Assembly: GCF_914767665.1 (NCBI RefSeq)
Contig: NC_059503.1
Coordinates: 30,876,001 to 30,940,000, forward strand
Direction: 5' to 3'
DNA from: Harmonia axyridis
Taxonomy: Eukaryota; Arthropoda; Insecta; Coleoptera; Coccinellidae
Length of the DNA stretch: 64,000 bases
In this document: positions 36,211 through 50,300 of the stretch, in pieces
Layout of the letters: every line of letters begins with the position of its first letter
Numbering within the stretch: the first letter of the stretch is position 1
Notes under the pieces: generated by a model
Database searches by the model: none
What the model saw: the letters and a program-made list of their open reading frames with translations, nothing else
What the model was told of the DNA's origin: nothing
Position numbers and translations under genes: made by a program

Positions 36211-36933
36211 TTGTTATGATTTTGCATTTATTTTATGAGGATATGAATAAAATGTTTTATCTTTCTATTTCTTTATAATTCTTAATAAAATTCATATATT
36301 ACATATTCATAAACAATATGACTGAATGTTGAGTTATTCATTCAAATAAACAAATAACGGAACAGCAAATTCTTTTAACAATCGAATTGAAAACTTTTCA
36401 AGAAATTTTTCAGAAAATAGAATAAGTTAAACAATAAATATGTCATTTTATGAAATAATTGTAAATACCACAAATATCGATATCACCAAATGTGAAAACA
36501 GCATAAAATATCTATAGAATAATTAGTTTTACAATAAAAATTTTAAATTAATATAAATAAGGGAGAAATTCACTCCTTTAATCATTAGTTCAAAAATTCT
36601 TCCTGCATTTGCTGTTTCACATAAATTTTATTCAATTGTTATCAAAACGAAGAGAAATACACGCAACTTACACAAGATTAGACACTGTCCTGCCTCATTA
36701 CCGACAATTCCACAACAGACCTGCTTGTTATTGAATACGAACTTCCTTAGTTCATTAATAGCATGGGTAAATATATTTAAATAATTTCAAAATCTTTCAA
36801 AACAATCTAGTTTGTAACCTGCATTATCCAGCAATATAACATGCTCATTGTTAATTGTGAAAAATTATTTCAATTCTATTTACCAAAGCCATAATTCCAT
36901 TTTCAACCTGTATTTCATCGAAGAAATTGAATT
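36211..36933. other. Tail-to-tail intergenic region, PRA1 and ZYG11
   Basis: AT-rich 3' UTR-like sequence between convergent stop codons, with several AATAAA-like sites near 36250-36290 on the plus strand. No gene was recognised. Confidence 0.5.
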
Positions 36934-39900
36934 TTAAATAGAGTTTTCTTCTAATATTCCCACTATTAGATAAGAAAATGTCCTAATTTGTTTTGGAGAT
37001 TCTGGCTTATTCATCAACACATGCAATAATTTATCTCCACCTTCCTCTTTAAGCATAGTGCAGTAACGTTTTGCTGGAATAAATAGTTTATTATCAAGTT
37101 TTCGTCTAACATAAAATATACTACTCAACAATTGGATATTACCAAAATATTAAAATTTTCTGTGTCGATTTTTGGAATAAACAAAACAAGGAATGTGCAA
37201 AAAAATCAATTTTAAATGATGATATTGAAATAATATTTGCTATTTGATTTCAAAATTTCAGACCATTCTGAACAATTTTAATTTCGTGTCAATTTGTGAC
37301 TGCATATCCATTCTATTCTAGAGTTATTTTCAGATTTTGATGAAAATTGGTTGGGTGTAAAGTCCAATACTAAATTCATTTTTTTTATATAAAGCATGCA
37401 TGCTGAACATGCCAGAATTGGATTGTTCTGTATGTAGTTTTATAGGAGTTTCAACTTTTTTCTGCAGACAGTACGCGTTGTGCATGAGTAAATTAGAAAC
37501 TTATATGTAGATAATAGTGCTACAACACCGAAAACAATATACTGTGGTGTGCTGCCTTCTTAAAAGAGAACAAGTCAATGCCTACTATGCATCAATTTAT
37601 TGACATTTATCATATAATGTCATTAATTTCAGTAATGATTAAAAAAAGTTACGTTACGGTACATGCAGCGCCCTTTATGAGAGTCAGACTTAAGAGGGGT
37701 TTATACAACTTGGTATTCTCGTGACCTGACTAAGTTTTACTACACCCTTTTCATTATGAGTGCAGTAATTTCAAACGTTCCTCTGATTTATTGTTCTTTT
37801 CTACCACATGCAAGATTCAAAATACACTTTGTCATCTTTATTTTTAATTTTAGAAGAACCGTATTTTCAGCATTTGACAAGACTTTTTCTATAATATTTT
37901 TATGTAAAAATTTTTACAAAAATAAATGTTTGTTCGAAAAGTTGTATCATGCATATATTTATTCTTCAATAAAGAATTCATCTAATTATTTTTTCTTCCA
38001 TTCCCAAAAAAATGATAAATAAGGACTTTTCGCAATGACAAAAATCTTTTAAATAAATAATAGTGAAAACCTCATATAAATCTAGCGTAAAATAAAGCTA
38101 TTTTTGAGCTTGTCGCTGAAACGGTATAGACCCCTCTTAAAAACATACTCATACCATGTGTAAGGTGCCATAATATATTCATGAGGAATTTCATTACAAT
38201 GATGCCAGTGGTTTCGATATAATCCTAAAAAATGTCCGTAAAATTTTTCGTTTAGCAACCTGAATATTTTGAATGGAGATGCAGTAACCAGCATTTTTCA
38301 CTGAAAAAAAAAACAGCTTATTTGGTAGTGTCCCACCTATCCTAACAATGAGGGCCACCTTTTTTTTTAACATCCTGATTAACAAATGATTTCAATCAAC
38401 TTACGAATCTTTGTACAAACATGATGAATCGCCCACAGGGCCCAAAGTTGTACTCTATAGTCCATGTCTATATTTAATAATGGTATAAAGGGTTTAAAAC
38501 TCCTATAAGCGACCATCTCACTTTGAGGGACCTGCCACTGCATAATAGCATCTTCAATTTCTCTTAACATTTCCTCCCTAGTATGACTAGTAGCTATCCA
38601 ATTTTCATCTCCATCTGAAGCGAGATTAGCAACGATCCCAGCAGCAAAATAGCTAACATCTATATTATCTGATCTCAATAAACCATATAATTCGTTGATC
38701 AACTCATTCAGCATTAAACTTTGTCGGAGATGTGTAACTTCCGCTATATTATTCAAGAGCCCCAACACTTTAGGCTCAATAGTACTGTCATTTTTGAACT
38801 TCTGAAGAACTTTAAGAAAAAGGACAGCGCCATCCTTAACTACGAATACTGTACACCAATCTGGACTATCATCTGTCAGATTCCAGAGAGCGCTAAGAGT
38901 AAACTTCAAGGTAATGTCTGATAATTCATTCTTCACTCTATTGGCCACCATTTCCAATAACTTGCTCATATATTTGATCTTAGATCCTAGTTGAGAAGTT
39001 TCTCTTGATGAAATTTTCGATGCTAAAATGCTGCATATTGCTGCAGCCATTCGGCAGACGTTGTCATCTGAAAATTTGCATAATGCATCCAAGACTAAAA
39101 CAGCACACTTGGATCTGTTGAAACTGACTTCCAACAAAACTCTGTCATTGTATAATGTTAGCAAAGAATTTTTCTGCAGTTGAAACTCTTTTGGGAAATT
39201 ACTCATTGCATTCAGAGTAAGATTTATACCCTTACTGAGTTGATTAGGGTGAATGTTTTTTGAAAGTTCACCCTTGGTGAGATTGTAGAGACAGGCTGTA
39301 GCTGCCATCTGAACTCCAAACACTAGAGGATGATTTTCCATCACGGGAAGAACTAATTCAAACATTTCTGGAAATGGTTCTGGTGAAGCCCTGTTTGTAA
39401 TCTGGAAAAGATGATATAATGCCTTCTGGATATAGGTTGCTCTATCTTTATATCTCTGTAGAGCCACCTGAAAAGGATTAATCCAATAGTTTTATTTTTT
39501 TAAGAAATTGACATCTTGACAGTTTTACTTACTGCAATCTGATCTTTATTTCCTAAACCACTAATAACCAAATGGTGTGGATATTGGAAATACTGTTGTT
39601 CACTGAAAGCTGGTTCAAACATCAATTCACTGAACACAATACCTAAGAACTCTAATTTAGGATGAGTCATTATGAAATTATATAGAACATCTTTAGGGAT
39701 GTGTTCTTTCCACCCTGATATGTCTAGTGAGATCAAACTAGGCATATTATCCTTGAACTGGAGAAGTTGAGCAACCTGAGACTGTCCTAAATCAATATCA
39801 TCTACTTTTTCATCCACTATACTAACATCTAGATATTGTAATTTGTACATTTCACTAAGAACTGAAGCTAAATTATTAACATTAGGTAGATCCTGAAATG

Positions 39901-40661
39901 TATTGTGTTCAATGAGTGTTGATAAACTGTAGATCTAATTTAAATGAACTTACAGCTAATACTAAACTTTTAAGTTGATGTTGAAGATTTTTTAAGGGCT
40001 CTAAAGAGGTTATATATGTCCCAGACACATCCAATCTTTCTAGAAATTTGAGATCGGTACAAATCATGTTGAAACAAAATTGATTTAATTCTGTATAGGC
40101 CAGACCCAAGCTTCTTAGTTTATTGAACGACAAAATTTTTACCATATAGCAAAAATTTGAAGAATCCATAAAGTGACATTTAGCAAAGTTTGCACTACTC
40201 AAGTTTTGAATAGACCAGCTACTCAAACAATCTGAAACCAATTCATATACTTCCAGCTTCAAAGGATTCGAAACATGATTTTACTGACCTATAATATCAA
40301 CTATGCTAATAGTCTTCATACTGGTACATTCTAAGTCTGTAATCTTATGACTTTTCAAAAACATCATTCCACCTTTGTTCACCCTAATATCTTTTATTTT
40401 TACAGTTCTTAATGTAGTATTGCGTCCTGTAAATAGGTATAGGGTGGAGTTGGAGAGAATTTTTTTTTCAAGCAATCTGTTCATTAACTTTTCAGAAATT
40501 GGTTGAATTAGAAATATATTTGGATCTTTAAAAACACATCCGCATATAGCATCATCATCCTCCCTTAAGTCTGATATAAGGCTATATGAAACATATAAGT
40601 GTATATTATCTGCAATTATATCGAGGCAAATGTCCTCGAGAGAATTTGGACTCCTTTTCAT
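36934..40661 (-). CDS. Zyg11: ZYG11-family substrate receptor of CUL2 E3 ligase
   Basis: ZYG11 proteins pair with elongin B/C and cullin 2 and select substrates for ubiquitination; vertebrate members recognise N-terminal glycine degrons. There are five exons: 40661-40289, 40231-39954, 39892-39533, 39467-38405 and 37073-36934. All are in phase and give 737 aa, against 744 for human ZYG11B. The N-terminal part (SLEDICLDIIADNI) precedes leucine-rich repeats (LERLDVSGTYITSLEPLKNL, PSLISLDISGWKEHIP). The armadillo-like C-terminal domain follows, with LKFTLSALWNLTDDSPDW, KVLGLLNNIAEV, VSYFAAGIVANL, SEMVAYRSFKPFIPLL, and RYCTMLKEEGGDKLL in the last exon. Intron 1 is 57 nt with a GTCAGT donor; without splicing it would give an in-frame TAA. 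Intron 4 is 1331 nt. Similarity is higher to ZYG11B than to ZER1. Confidence 0.92.
37074..38404. other. ZYG11 intron 4
   Basis: A 1.3-kb intron with a GTAAGT donor at 38404 and an acceptor ending at 37074 (minus strand). Open frames inside (37756-38022, 38082-38294) show no family resemblance. Confidence 0.6.
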
Positions 40662-42350
40662 ATTAATTCACCTAAATTAGTGAATTAAAGTCTTGAACTT
40701 TTATTCGATTATATTGATAACTGGGGCCAAAAAGAGTTCAAATATTCTTGGAATAATTTTACGTAGGCATTTTGTTATTTAAATAAGAATAAACTGTGTA
40801 AACAGTAAACACAGTCGATATGTCAGTTACTCTGTCAGTACCACAGATTACGGATAAAATTATCAGTAATCTGTGGTTTTGTGTTTATTTTTAAAATTCG
40901 GTGTTTCATAGATCATAGATTAACGAAAAATATATTTTAGTGTTTAGTGTTCTGTGGTAGAATAGTGTGCTATTCTGTCCTAGCACAGAATATAATTAAA
41001 TTTAAATATAAAGAGATCAAAATAAATGGTTTCGAAGTCACCTAATAAAATTTATCATAATTCTCATTTACCAATTTCATTTATTATTTTATTGTCCAAA
41101 AAGTCTATCTAAATAGAATATATTAATTGGGGCGAGTTCGGAAAGTCAGCCGTATAGCTCATTTTTTTATGAGATAACTTTGTAACTAACAACTCCTCAT
41201 CTGAATCCGAACAACTGCTACTATCCGAGCTGCAACTCAATGGATCCGATAATAATTCAAGTAAAAGATCTTCCATCATAATTCAATATTTTTCAAATAC
41301 ACATACACAGCCGTCGAATGTAAAAGCACAGACTAGTAATCTGTGGTAAAAGGTCAATAATAAACATAACCAAACTTATATTGACAGTAATTTATCTATG
41401 GACGAGACCACCCCTCATTCAGCAAAAACATCGGTCTTTCGTTTCGCTGGAACCGATGAAACATCGAATGAACCAGCGCTGAATTCGAGAAACGTTTAAG
41501 AACCCGATGGATCCATCGTACGCTGAACCATCAATAGTTTACGAACGCGCTGTTGACACAGCGTTCAACAGCGCTGATTTTCCGAACTCGCCCTTGCTAT
41601 TTTCAAATTTGAAAACAGAATTTAATTTTCAAATATATATTATAATATTAATTTTTCAGCTACTTTTTAAATCTTCATTTCTCTCATGAAAAAAATATAT
41701 GTAGATATGGTTCGCTCTAGTACACATTCAATTTATCAACTCATAATAAAACATTTCTGTTACCATCTATTCATTCAAGTACACTTCTTGTGCCTATTTG
41801 TATATGCAGTGTACTGCTGGTTATACTTTTAGTTTGAACAACCTCTATCGTTTTTCAATTAACTCTTTGATAATTATAACCGAATAAATAAAAATATTGA
41901 AATTCTAATTTGCCGCCAAAACAGGATTGTTCAGTAACAAATCCAAAGTCACTTGTTCTTGTTATTGTCCCTTTATTTCACAACTTTAGTGGTGAAAAGG
42001 TTGCTCGTGCAACAGTTGAATGCATAAAGTGATCAAGTAAACTGAATTGTTCAATAGACGATGTGTTTTTGAATGACACAAGGACGGAAATGTGAACGAA
42101 AAAAAAAATTCTCTTGGGATATTTATCTCCCTAAATCCAAGGAAATGGTTAGGGACATGCGCAGTTATATATCTATGGATTCGCTGTTCCAATCCCCTCT
42201 CAGTCTTTTCGGGTACATCATGTTCCCCTTTACACAGTGCAGACTCGAGAACTGCACAAAGCGCAATGTACCAGCGCCATTATTGTGGAACAGAGCTACT
42301 CAAAGTTCTGGCAAAAATTATTCGGTTTTTTCGTTACAGATCAACTTTAA
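40662..42350. promoter_or_regulatory. Head-to-head intergenic region, ZYG11 and MED26
   Basis: This 1.7-kb stretch separates divergent start codons and must hold both promoters. It also contains an inverted pair (ACCACAGATTAC near 40841 and GTAATCTGTGGT near 40867) and a Harbinger-like MITE at 41130-41593. Open frames at 42073-42366 run in two overlapping frames and look non-coding. A 5' non-coding exon of MED26 cannot be excluded. Confidence 0.5.
41130..41593. mobile_element. Probable Harbinger-like MITE
   Basis: The left end GGGCGAGTTCGGAAAGTCAG is, with one mismatch, the reverse complement of the right end finishing CCGAACTCGCCC at 41593, and TTG flanks both ends as a 3-bp duplication. 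On the minus strand an ATG near 41280 opens MMEDLLLELLSDPLSC, a run SSDSSSCSDSDEELL, then TADFPNSPQ. An acidic Ser/Asp-rich start like this resembles the N-terminus of some PIF/Harbinger transposases. The rest of any transposase is missing. The 3-bp duplication fits this superfamily, although TWA is the usual target. Confidence 0.55.
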
Positions 42351-45300
42351 ATGCAGAATAACGTAACAGAATTAACTCAGAGATTACTACGATCACTGGA
42401 CAATAATTATAATGTAAGAATTAATGTTGAATTGTGAAATATTAACTATTTTGTGTTCACCATTACGAGCTTCTGAACCAGGTGGATTGTGATGTGCTGG
42501 AATTTCTACATTATCTAAGAACTGAGTGTTTTGAGTGTTTTAAATTGATGTTTCTCATCAATTTATTCTAAATTTTCATTAATTTGTTATTAGGGTTTCC
42601 AAATATAGTGATAAGCAGCTAATAGTTTCGCAACGTCAAATAGAGCTCGTCAATTTACAGCTTTACATATGAAAAGTCATTATGAATCTAAATTGAGAGA
42701 CTTTTTAGTGATTTCATTCTTTTTATATAGATATCTACAAAAAAATATTGATTTAAGTTATAGTTGTTTATTTTTCCATATTTACTAAAACTTGTAGAGT
42801 GTGTTACATTTATTTGAACAAGTTTCAATTTTAATTTTTGTAATTATTTGTTGTTTCAGGTCGTCGATATGCCTGCAGTCGTTGAAATCATATCTATTCT
42901 GGAAAAAGTTTCTATTACCAAAGAATTACTGGAGGTAAGATACCCATTCATCCAAAAGTAGAGTACCCATTTCATTTAATGTGTATTGGTAGTTAAGTAA
43001 TTGAAATATTTTTCACCAAGAGATTTCTTAGTAATTAGTTTCATCCTTATGGTACCTGTATGATAAATATTAGTTAATTTCATCAGGTGTTCTTCGATTA
43101 TAGGTTATACCAACTTTAGATTACTATTTGTTTTTGTGGTTAGCCAATATTCTATGCCTTTTCTGTTCAATTTTCTCTTGATAGTCTGAATTCAGATTCA
43201 ATTTATGTATTGTAGCTTGAAACATCTCTCATGTTATTCATATAATTCATGTGTTTTTGTGTTTTTCGATATAGTGATCGATGAATATCGAAATTTGAAA
43301 AATAATGTATGAAAATAATATCCTAATATATATCGTAGTTTGAAGTGAAAAATAAAAAATATATTCAAAATACTAGCCTTTTTCTGGTTCTTTTTAACTC
43401 TTACCTGCTAGATGTGTTCCTTGATATTCAGTAGAATCATCTCAGAAAAGATATTAGATATGTCAAACTCACCGTAATGTTTAGTCCTTTTATTGCCATT
43501 TAAGAAATTAAATTGAAGAAAAACACATGACATTTATTGTAATTACTTCTGAGAAGAAAATTATTCCTTTTCAAACTGATGTTGATTTCATAATAAACTC
43601 TCTGTTTTGGAAGTTAATTAAGACTGTTTTAAGCAAATTTTTTCACCTGAAAGAAATTGCAATTTACATTTCAAATAAATTGGATTGATTTCTAACATGA
43701 GCAGTCTTTGAAACACATACTTTTTGAATTGATAATAAAAAACATATTCAATGAATCATTGTTTTCTAGACCACCAGACTGGGGAGATATATCAATGAAT
43801 TGAGAAAGAAGACGTCAAATGAATCTTTGTCAAAGAGAGCAAAAGAATTGGTCAAAAAATGGAAGAACATGTTGTTACCGGATAACAATGGTCAGATTAA
43901 ATCTGCTTATCCGACAGGACAATTAACAGATTTAGATAAAGGTAGAAAAAGACCTGCTCGAGAAACACCTGAACATGTTTCTCAAGCAAAAAGGCCAAAA
44001 ATGAACGGTCAGTCAACGGAATTTGATTTTTCTGACAATTCAAACTGCAGCTTCAAGGATGCAATACATGTGAATAAGGAACTAAGGACAAATTCGGGGG
44101 TGATTATGATCAATTCTGACTCAAACTCTAGTCTTCCTGATGCTCTTAGGCAAGATCCTCCCTTAGAGCAGCAGTTACCTAAAAAAAGGGGGAGAAAAAA
44201 AGGTTCTAAGAATCATCGGAATTTGCTGGATGATGCAGAGTCGTCTTTAGCAAGTAAATTGGCAGTTTCTAGGTGAGTCTAGATGCTGCCTTTGCTAATT
44301 TTTAATTAGTGTCTATTTTCCTTCCAAAAATTGACCTTTTTGTATTGTTACACAGCAAATAATTTCTGAGAATAACTAGTATTAAGAACCTGAATAAAAG
44401 GTTGAAGTGTGAAAGTGACTTTGTGATGTTGCAGTATAACGTTTTGACCTTTCAATTACAAATTCAAACACTAACCTTAATTATTTCCCTAACTTAAAAT
44501 TGTCCTTTCATTTATTGAAAAAATTAATCTTCCATTATAAGCTTTGAGCTGTTAAGGTTTTATATCTTCAATTTAATTTTTTTTACCATTCTGAATATGC
44601 TGTGTAATTTTTCTCACAAGGTCAATTGTATATTATTCGGTAGATTTAAAAATTGCCTCTTACCAAGTTCTTTAGATACTCCATATAGATCTGCTCTCTT
44701 TTGAAGGGTATTTTAAGTAAGCTGTAATAGCTTAAAGGTGGTTCTTCTGCTGTGTTTAATAAATACAGTCATTTCTGTAAATACTTGAACACAGTCTCCA
44801 TTCATGAAAGCAATAAAGATAATTACCTAATGGAGAATTTTTGAAGATCTATACCTCATGATATACATTATGATATATTTAGTATTCCATTGTACTACAG
44901 TACTCTTCTGATTATCTTATTATGTAGGGTAGCAACAAGTTAAAATCTTTCTGATACCAGAATAGAAATGAAATTTTCCAAGTAAGATATTTTAAGCTGA
45001 TGATCCAATCAATTTTTTTATCATTTCCAATTTATCAACTTTTTACTTGTTGAATATGGAGAGTAGCTCCATTTTGACCTTGAAAAGTATGATGTAAATG
45101 ACCTTAACTGTTGACAGTTCAATAAGTGCCATTTCTAAAGTGCCTGGTAGTCTTTGCATGTCTCGAGGCAACTCTAAAGTGAAGACTACCCAAGAGCTCA
45201 TAGCAGGCCTGCAGAACAAAGGTTCTTCTTCTATTCTGAGTCTGCCTCCATTGAATTCGAAGCCAAAGGAAGATCTGAACGAACGAGCCGCCAAGTTAAC

Positions 45301-47343
45301 GGAACGCGTGTCAATGATTGACCAGAGGCTCTACACAAACTCTAATAGATCCAAGCAGAAGAACCGATTCACTTCGTCGAAGCCAAGTATAGGTGAGAGA
45401 AGCGATAGGGTTATCGAATCTGGGTCTGTGATCAACGACAAGAGCTTAAGTAACCAAACTAAGGCCAAGGAGGAAGAGGAGGAAATCATAGTTGTTGATG
45501 ATATCAATGCCAGTGAGAAAAAGGTCAGTTTTAACATTTGCCATTGCACTCCTAAAAATAATTATAATAATAAATTATTATTATTATAAAACATAAGCCA
45601 ACCTCTCAATCTCAGCGTAATTCTGTTTCTAATGAGTACTAAGTATGAAAGCTACTAAATAAATAAATGTATGTGATTTTATACTTGATCAGTTCATATT
45701 TTGGGGTTAACAATATTATTTGTATTACTAAGTTCTAAGTTACTGCGAAAACTACTATACAGATAATGTTCAATGAATTATTGCATGGGAATATCAACAT
45801 TATGATTTTTGAAAGAACTTCTTTAAAGTTCATTTCATACTGGATCAGTTATTTTCTAGAAAAATTTATTAAATTTCAAATGACAAATATTTAACATTTC
45901 ATTTCAGTGCAAAATTGAACTTTGTGTTATTAAAATTGTTGATTTTATAAACAACTCCATACTTAGAGACAACTAATTCAGTTTTCTTTAATCTTGTTCA
46001 AGTCCAAATTATTTTCTGTATATCTATTTTCATACATAATTAGAATATAAAATTAGGTCTGTTAGTCTAGATTCCACTAATCTGCTTAGTTGGTTTTACG
46101 GTAATAGCGAATTTGTTTACATTTTTCAGTCTACTTCTGGTTTTATATACAATATAATATGTATGTGAATTTTGGTTGATTACATACATATTACTTTACA
46201 TTTATTATCATTGGCAATATTTTTTATTAACTTCTATGTAACGAGCGCTCATTTAAATTCGTGGTCAAGAGTGCCGTGGAGAAATTAGAGTTGATTTTCT
46301 GTGATTACAAGTAACACTTAGCTTGTACCATATTCTTCACAGATTCAAAGTATGCTAACAAATGTTAGTGATATGGTACAAGTTGAGCGCTCCTGGTTAT
46401 CATAAATAATCATCTCTAATCTCTCCACAGCACTCTTGTCCACGAATTTAAATGAACACTTGTTAATAGATTGCTTGCTAAACCCCAAAATCCTCTTGTC
46501 AATTTGGTGTGGTGACTATATATTGTTTCTATAATATATGTTGGTAATCACAAATAACTAATACATGAAGAACTGTATCAAGGAATCTTTCCTGAGAAAC
46601 TGTTATGGGGGGGTTTCTAGATGTTTCTTCACTTGAAGATAGAATCATAGTTCAGTGGTGGTGTAATATTTATTTTATGAGTAATCAAATTTTTTTATTT
46701 CTGAATGAATTTTTATTTTTAGGAAGAGTCAGAGCCTAGCAATGAGGCTCCAGCAGAACCTGAGGGCCCTCCACCCCTATCCCTGGAGCAGATAATGGCT
46801 CAGTTGCCACCAGTGGACCTATCCTTCTTGAAGGAAGAGGATGAGGAGCCTAGTTGTTCTTGCATTCTCAAAGAAAACCAGTCTGACTTCTCTGTAGAAG
46901 AAGAGCCAGCAGAGAAAGAACTGGAGCCATCTTGCAAGTTCGAATTTGTTGAAGATGACAAGTGCCCTGCTAAGACTTTTTACGCGGACATGTATTGTTT
47001 AGACAGTGTAGACGAGTGTAGGGTTAAACAACTGAGCGAAATGTGTCTCCCAAATGTCAATGGAAACCCTCTAGTGGGATCCAATGATGAAGTTATAGAC
47101 AAAGACGAACACGGTCTTTACGTTAACGTAGTGCCTAATGTATATAGCGAATGCAAGTTGAAAGGTGACCTACCAAAAGAAAACTACAAAAAGTACAGTA
47201 TTTCAGAAGGAGAGTCATCTCCTGAGGAACGGACGACAGGTGATAGTGAGTACAGAGGCTTTGCTGAGTGGCATGAGTGTATTGAAAGGCCTTCTTATAA
47301 CGGTGAGACCCTAAAGATCCTGCCGTATGTTGTAATTGATTGA
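42351..47343 (+). CDS. MED26: Mediator complex subunit 26 (MED26)
   Basis: MED26 links Mediator to TFIID and elongation factors at RNA polymerase II promoters in the nucleus. There are five exons: 42351-42413, 42860-42934, 43770-44272, 45118-45523 and 46723-47343. All are in phase and give 555 aa, against 600 in human. The N-terminal TFIIS-type domain spans three exons: TELTQRLLRSLD, VVEIISILEKVSITKELLE, and TTRLGRYINELRKKTSNES with RAKELVKKWKNML. The middle is disordered, with a basic KKRGRKKGSKNHR stretch and the conserved TTQELIAGLQNKGSSS motif. The C-terminal exon holds the Mediator-binding region, LEQIMAQLPPVDLSFL and the terminal ETLKILPYVVID, close to the human ILPYVCLD ending. The start follows the head-to-head region with ZYG11. 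Confidence 0.93.
44273..45117. other. MED26 intron 3
   Basis: An AT-rich 845-nt intron with a GTGAGT donor. No nested feature was recognised. Confidence 0.6.
46241..46462. repeat. Foldback MITE in MED26 intron 4
   Basis: The left arm (about 46241-46340) and right arm (about 46366-46462) are imperfect reverse complements. The outer parts share CATTTAAATTCGTGG and CAAGAGTGC.GTGGAGA, and the inner parts share CTTGTACCATAT. It encodes no protein. TAA sequences lie close to both ends, but the duplication is not certain. Confidence 0.75.
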
Positions 47344-50300
47344 ACCTAGTCTGCATTATGAATATTGATAATTGGGAAGTTTTTTTAACTTTTCCTTTTC
47401 TCTTTATTTTTGATCTTTTACCAAATGGGGCACATTTTTCTTTTTCAGTTGTGTCCTTTAAAATTTTTGCTAGTTCGGTTATGTAATGTTCAAGATGATT
47501 ATGTTTGTCGCCTATTCTTTGGTTAATTTTGAGTGAGGGTGGTTGATGATCTTGGAATTTTTCAGGGACGGTCTATTGTTAAACCATTTTCATTTTTTGA
47601 AAATTTGCTTCACATATATTGGTTTTGTTGATCAAAATATGTAGTTGACAGATATTGCCAAATTTTTGGTGATACTTATGTGTCAAACCACTGTGGTAGT
47701 TGAAGAGTTAAAAACTCCTAATTATAAGATGGAATCTTCAAATAATTTTTCCCACCACTTGAGATTATTATATATAATTGAATAAACCAATCTGGCAAAA
47801 GTGTTTATTTCTCATTGAATACAAAATATTCCTTTATTTATTACCGAAATATATTTATTTTATTTTTTAAGTATATTTCTTAGGCCAAACCAAGAATTTT
47901 TCATGATTCTTTTTATGGGAAAAAATGAATAGGGAATCTGTTTTATCATTCTGGAGTCTATAACTTCAAAACTTTACTATTTTTTCCTACCTTGCCAAAA
48001 AAAAAACACAATATAAATACAATATAAATATTTACAGGATTTCAGTTAATGTAAAACAAGTAAAATTAGTGTTTCAAAGATGCTTCTAATCATTTCAAAA
48101 TTCTCCAGTTTATATGGTTATAAAGTGGTCTCCTTATAGGCAATTTTGTTTATTCAATTCTGGAGTCATTTTATAGAACTTAATTTCTTTTTTACTGTAG
48201 AGTGCCATAAATTGAGTAGATTTCAGACATGTCCCTAGACAGGAAATAGACTAACAAAAAGTCCTTCCTGGAGAGCTACTTCGGATATAATTATGGATTT
48301 CTGATACCACCTATCACAAATGTTTGATATTGATGTAAAAATTTATTTATTCCATATGAATTGTTTGTATGTTCATTATTTATTCAGAAATGGAGCAATT
48401 AGAATCTGTTCCTAATCAAGAAATGCTATCAGTAAAGGGGTTTTACGAAATGTTATGTTGATTTACATATTTGAATTAGTTGATTGAAATTTATTTCTCC
48501 TCTATACTGGTACAAGACTATAGAAGTTTTACTAACTGTTTTTCAATTAAGTTGGGATGAAACAGTTAAACAAACACTTTTATGTATCAAGAAAGTAGAA
48601 AATGAGAATTTGAGAATATTTTTCTTATCTATTTGTTATTATAAATTGAAGATTCAGGTTTTAATCTAAATTCTTGGAAAACTGATCAGATGTTGATTTT
48701 TATATTAGATTGATTTTTCCTTGTACAAAGGACTGACATATGGAAAATAATTGTATATATTTGTTGATAATTATTTCATAAATATTAATCATTTTACAAT
48801 GCGTTTTAATTATGAGTACTTTGAATGACCAAGTAAAACTTTGCCTTATACACTGTTTTCAATTCTTAATTAAAGCCATATTGTTAAACTTGTGTTCAAT
48901 TGATTTTCCGCAATCTTTCATGAGAGCGTCAACTGATAATAAGAAAATATTTTGTCTCGATGAAATTCAATTGTAGCACAAAAGACTGATACAAGTTGGG
49001 GTACTTTTTATAAAACTTTCTACGTTGTTGACCTATCATTCTCTGCTGGTACAAGCTTGGATGAAAAGTCAGTCAGGTACCTAATATTTCACCTCCAAAA
49101 CTTTAATGCATTTGAAAATGTTAAAAACCATGAAACAATTCTCAAAATCAAATTATGTTTAATTCCCAACGATATAGAATGTTATACTATTGTAAAATAA
49201 AAAACTGTTTTACTGTATATGTTTGTATATTTGTCTTGAATATATCATTATTCTACAAAACCAAATAAAACTAATGAAATAATTTAAGGTGATAATGATC
49301 ATTCATCGATATATTGATTTTTCTGAAATAAAAAGCCATTGTTGACTTTTAAGTCATTTGTACCTTTTTTGTTGATAGAACAAAAATGTTAAGATTTGTT
49401 ATTACTGTGGAGCTACAATTTATACTTTTCCTAACACAAATAGTTTTCTGCTAGATCATCCTAGCAAATATCTTCTTAAAATAATATTCCTTGAAAGGTT
49501 TAGCTCTGTGAGAAGAATTATGTTGATCACTGATTTATTATAAATTGTAGTTTGGTTTTATTCAAACCAACTTTATTTATGCTAATTATTTGGATTTCAA
49601 CTAGAAAGAAATAATATTTCATTAAAAAAACGGAAAAATCCACTCTTTTCTTTGGTTTATTCAAATGGTATAATTATAATTTTTGAAGGATCTCTTCCAT
49701 GTTATCTTGAAATGTGTTTGGGATATCACAAATTAATCAAAACTAAATATCTAAGGTGCTAGGTAAATGAGCCAATAATTCTTCAAATATAATTGTCGAA
49801 GCATTCAAACTATTTCTCCAAAGATTATTTATATCACAGCTATATTTTTGAAATCTCAAAATATTTCAAGGAAATGGAGTTTTATTATGTACTATTCAAT
49901 TGATATATCTTTATGAAAAAACTGATCTACTGTTTGAAAATTTACGGGAAAGTGCCTAACTTAGTCAAGATAATTTTGTGGAGTGTGATATAGGAAATAT
50001 ATATTATGTACCCTTTTTAATTTAAGGACCAGAAGACTTCATATTCTTTTCTGGAATTAAAAACTGAGTATGGTATTGTTCAAAATAAAAATCATAGTTG
50101 ATCATCTGGCTGTTTCCTTTATTTTCCTTGAAGAGTTGCAATTTATAATATGAATAAATTGCTTTAATATTAAAATGTCTATTTGATATTGCTAGTTAGT
50201 TTCCTCGTCCGAATATTCATGTTATGATCTGCTGCCATTTAAAAATTCTGGGCCATTTTGTCTTTCAAAAATTGATTCCATCCATCATCGGATTGAAAGT

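Noticed and set aside
37756..38294. ORFs inside ZYG11 intron 4
   Set aside because: Low-complexity, Phe/Lys-rich composition with no motif and no splice partners.
40232..40288. In-frame TAA in the ZYG11 gene, suggesting a pseudogene or stop-codon readthrough
   Set aside because: A 57-nt GT-AG intron (GTCAGT donor, TTTCAG acceptor) removes the stop. The join IVDII|DCLSSWSIQNL fits the human ZYG11B alignment better than the unspliced reading.
42073..42366. Two overlapping plus-strand ORFs just before MED26
   Set aside because: They overlap in different frames, lack family resemblance and run into the MED26 first exon out of frame.
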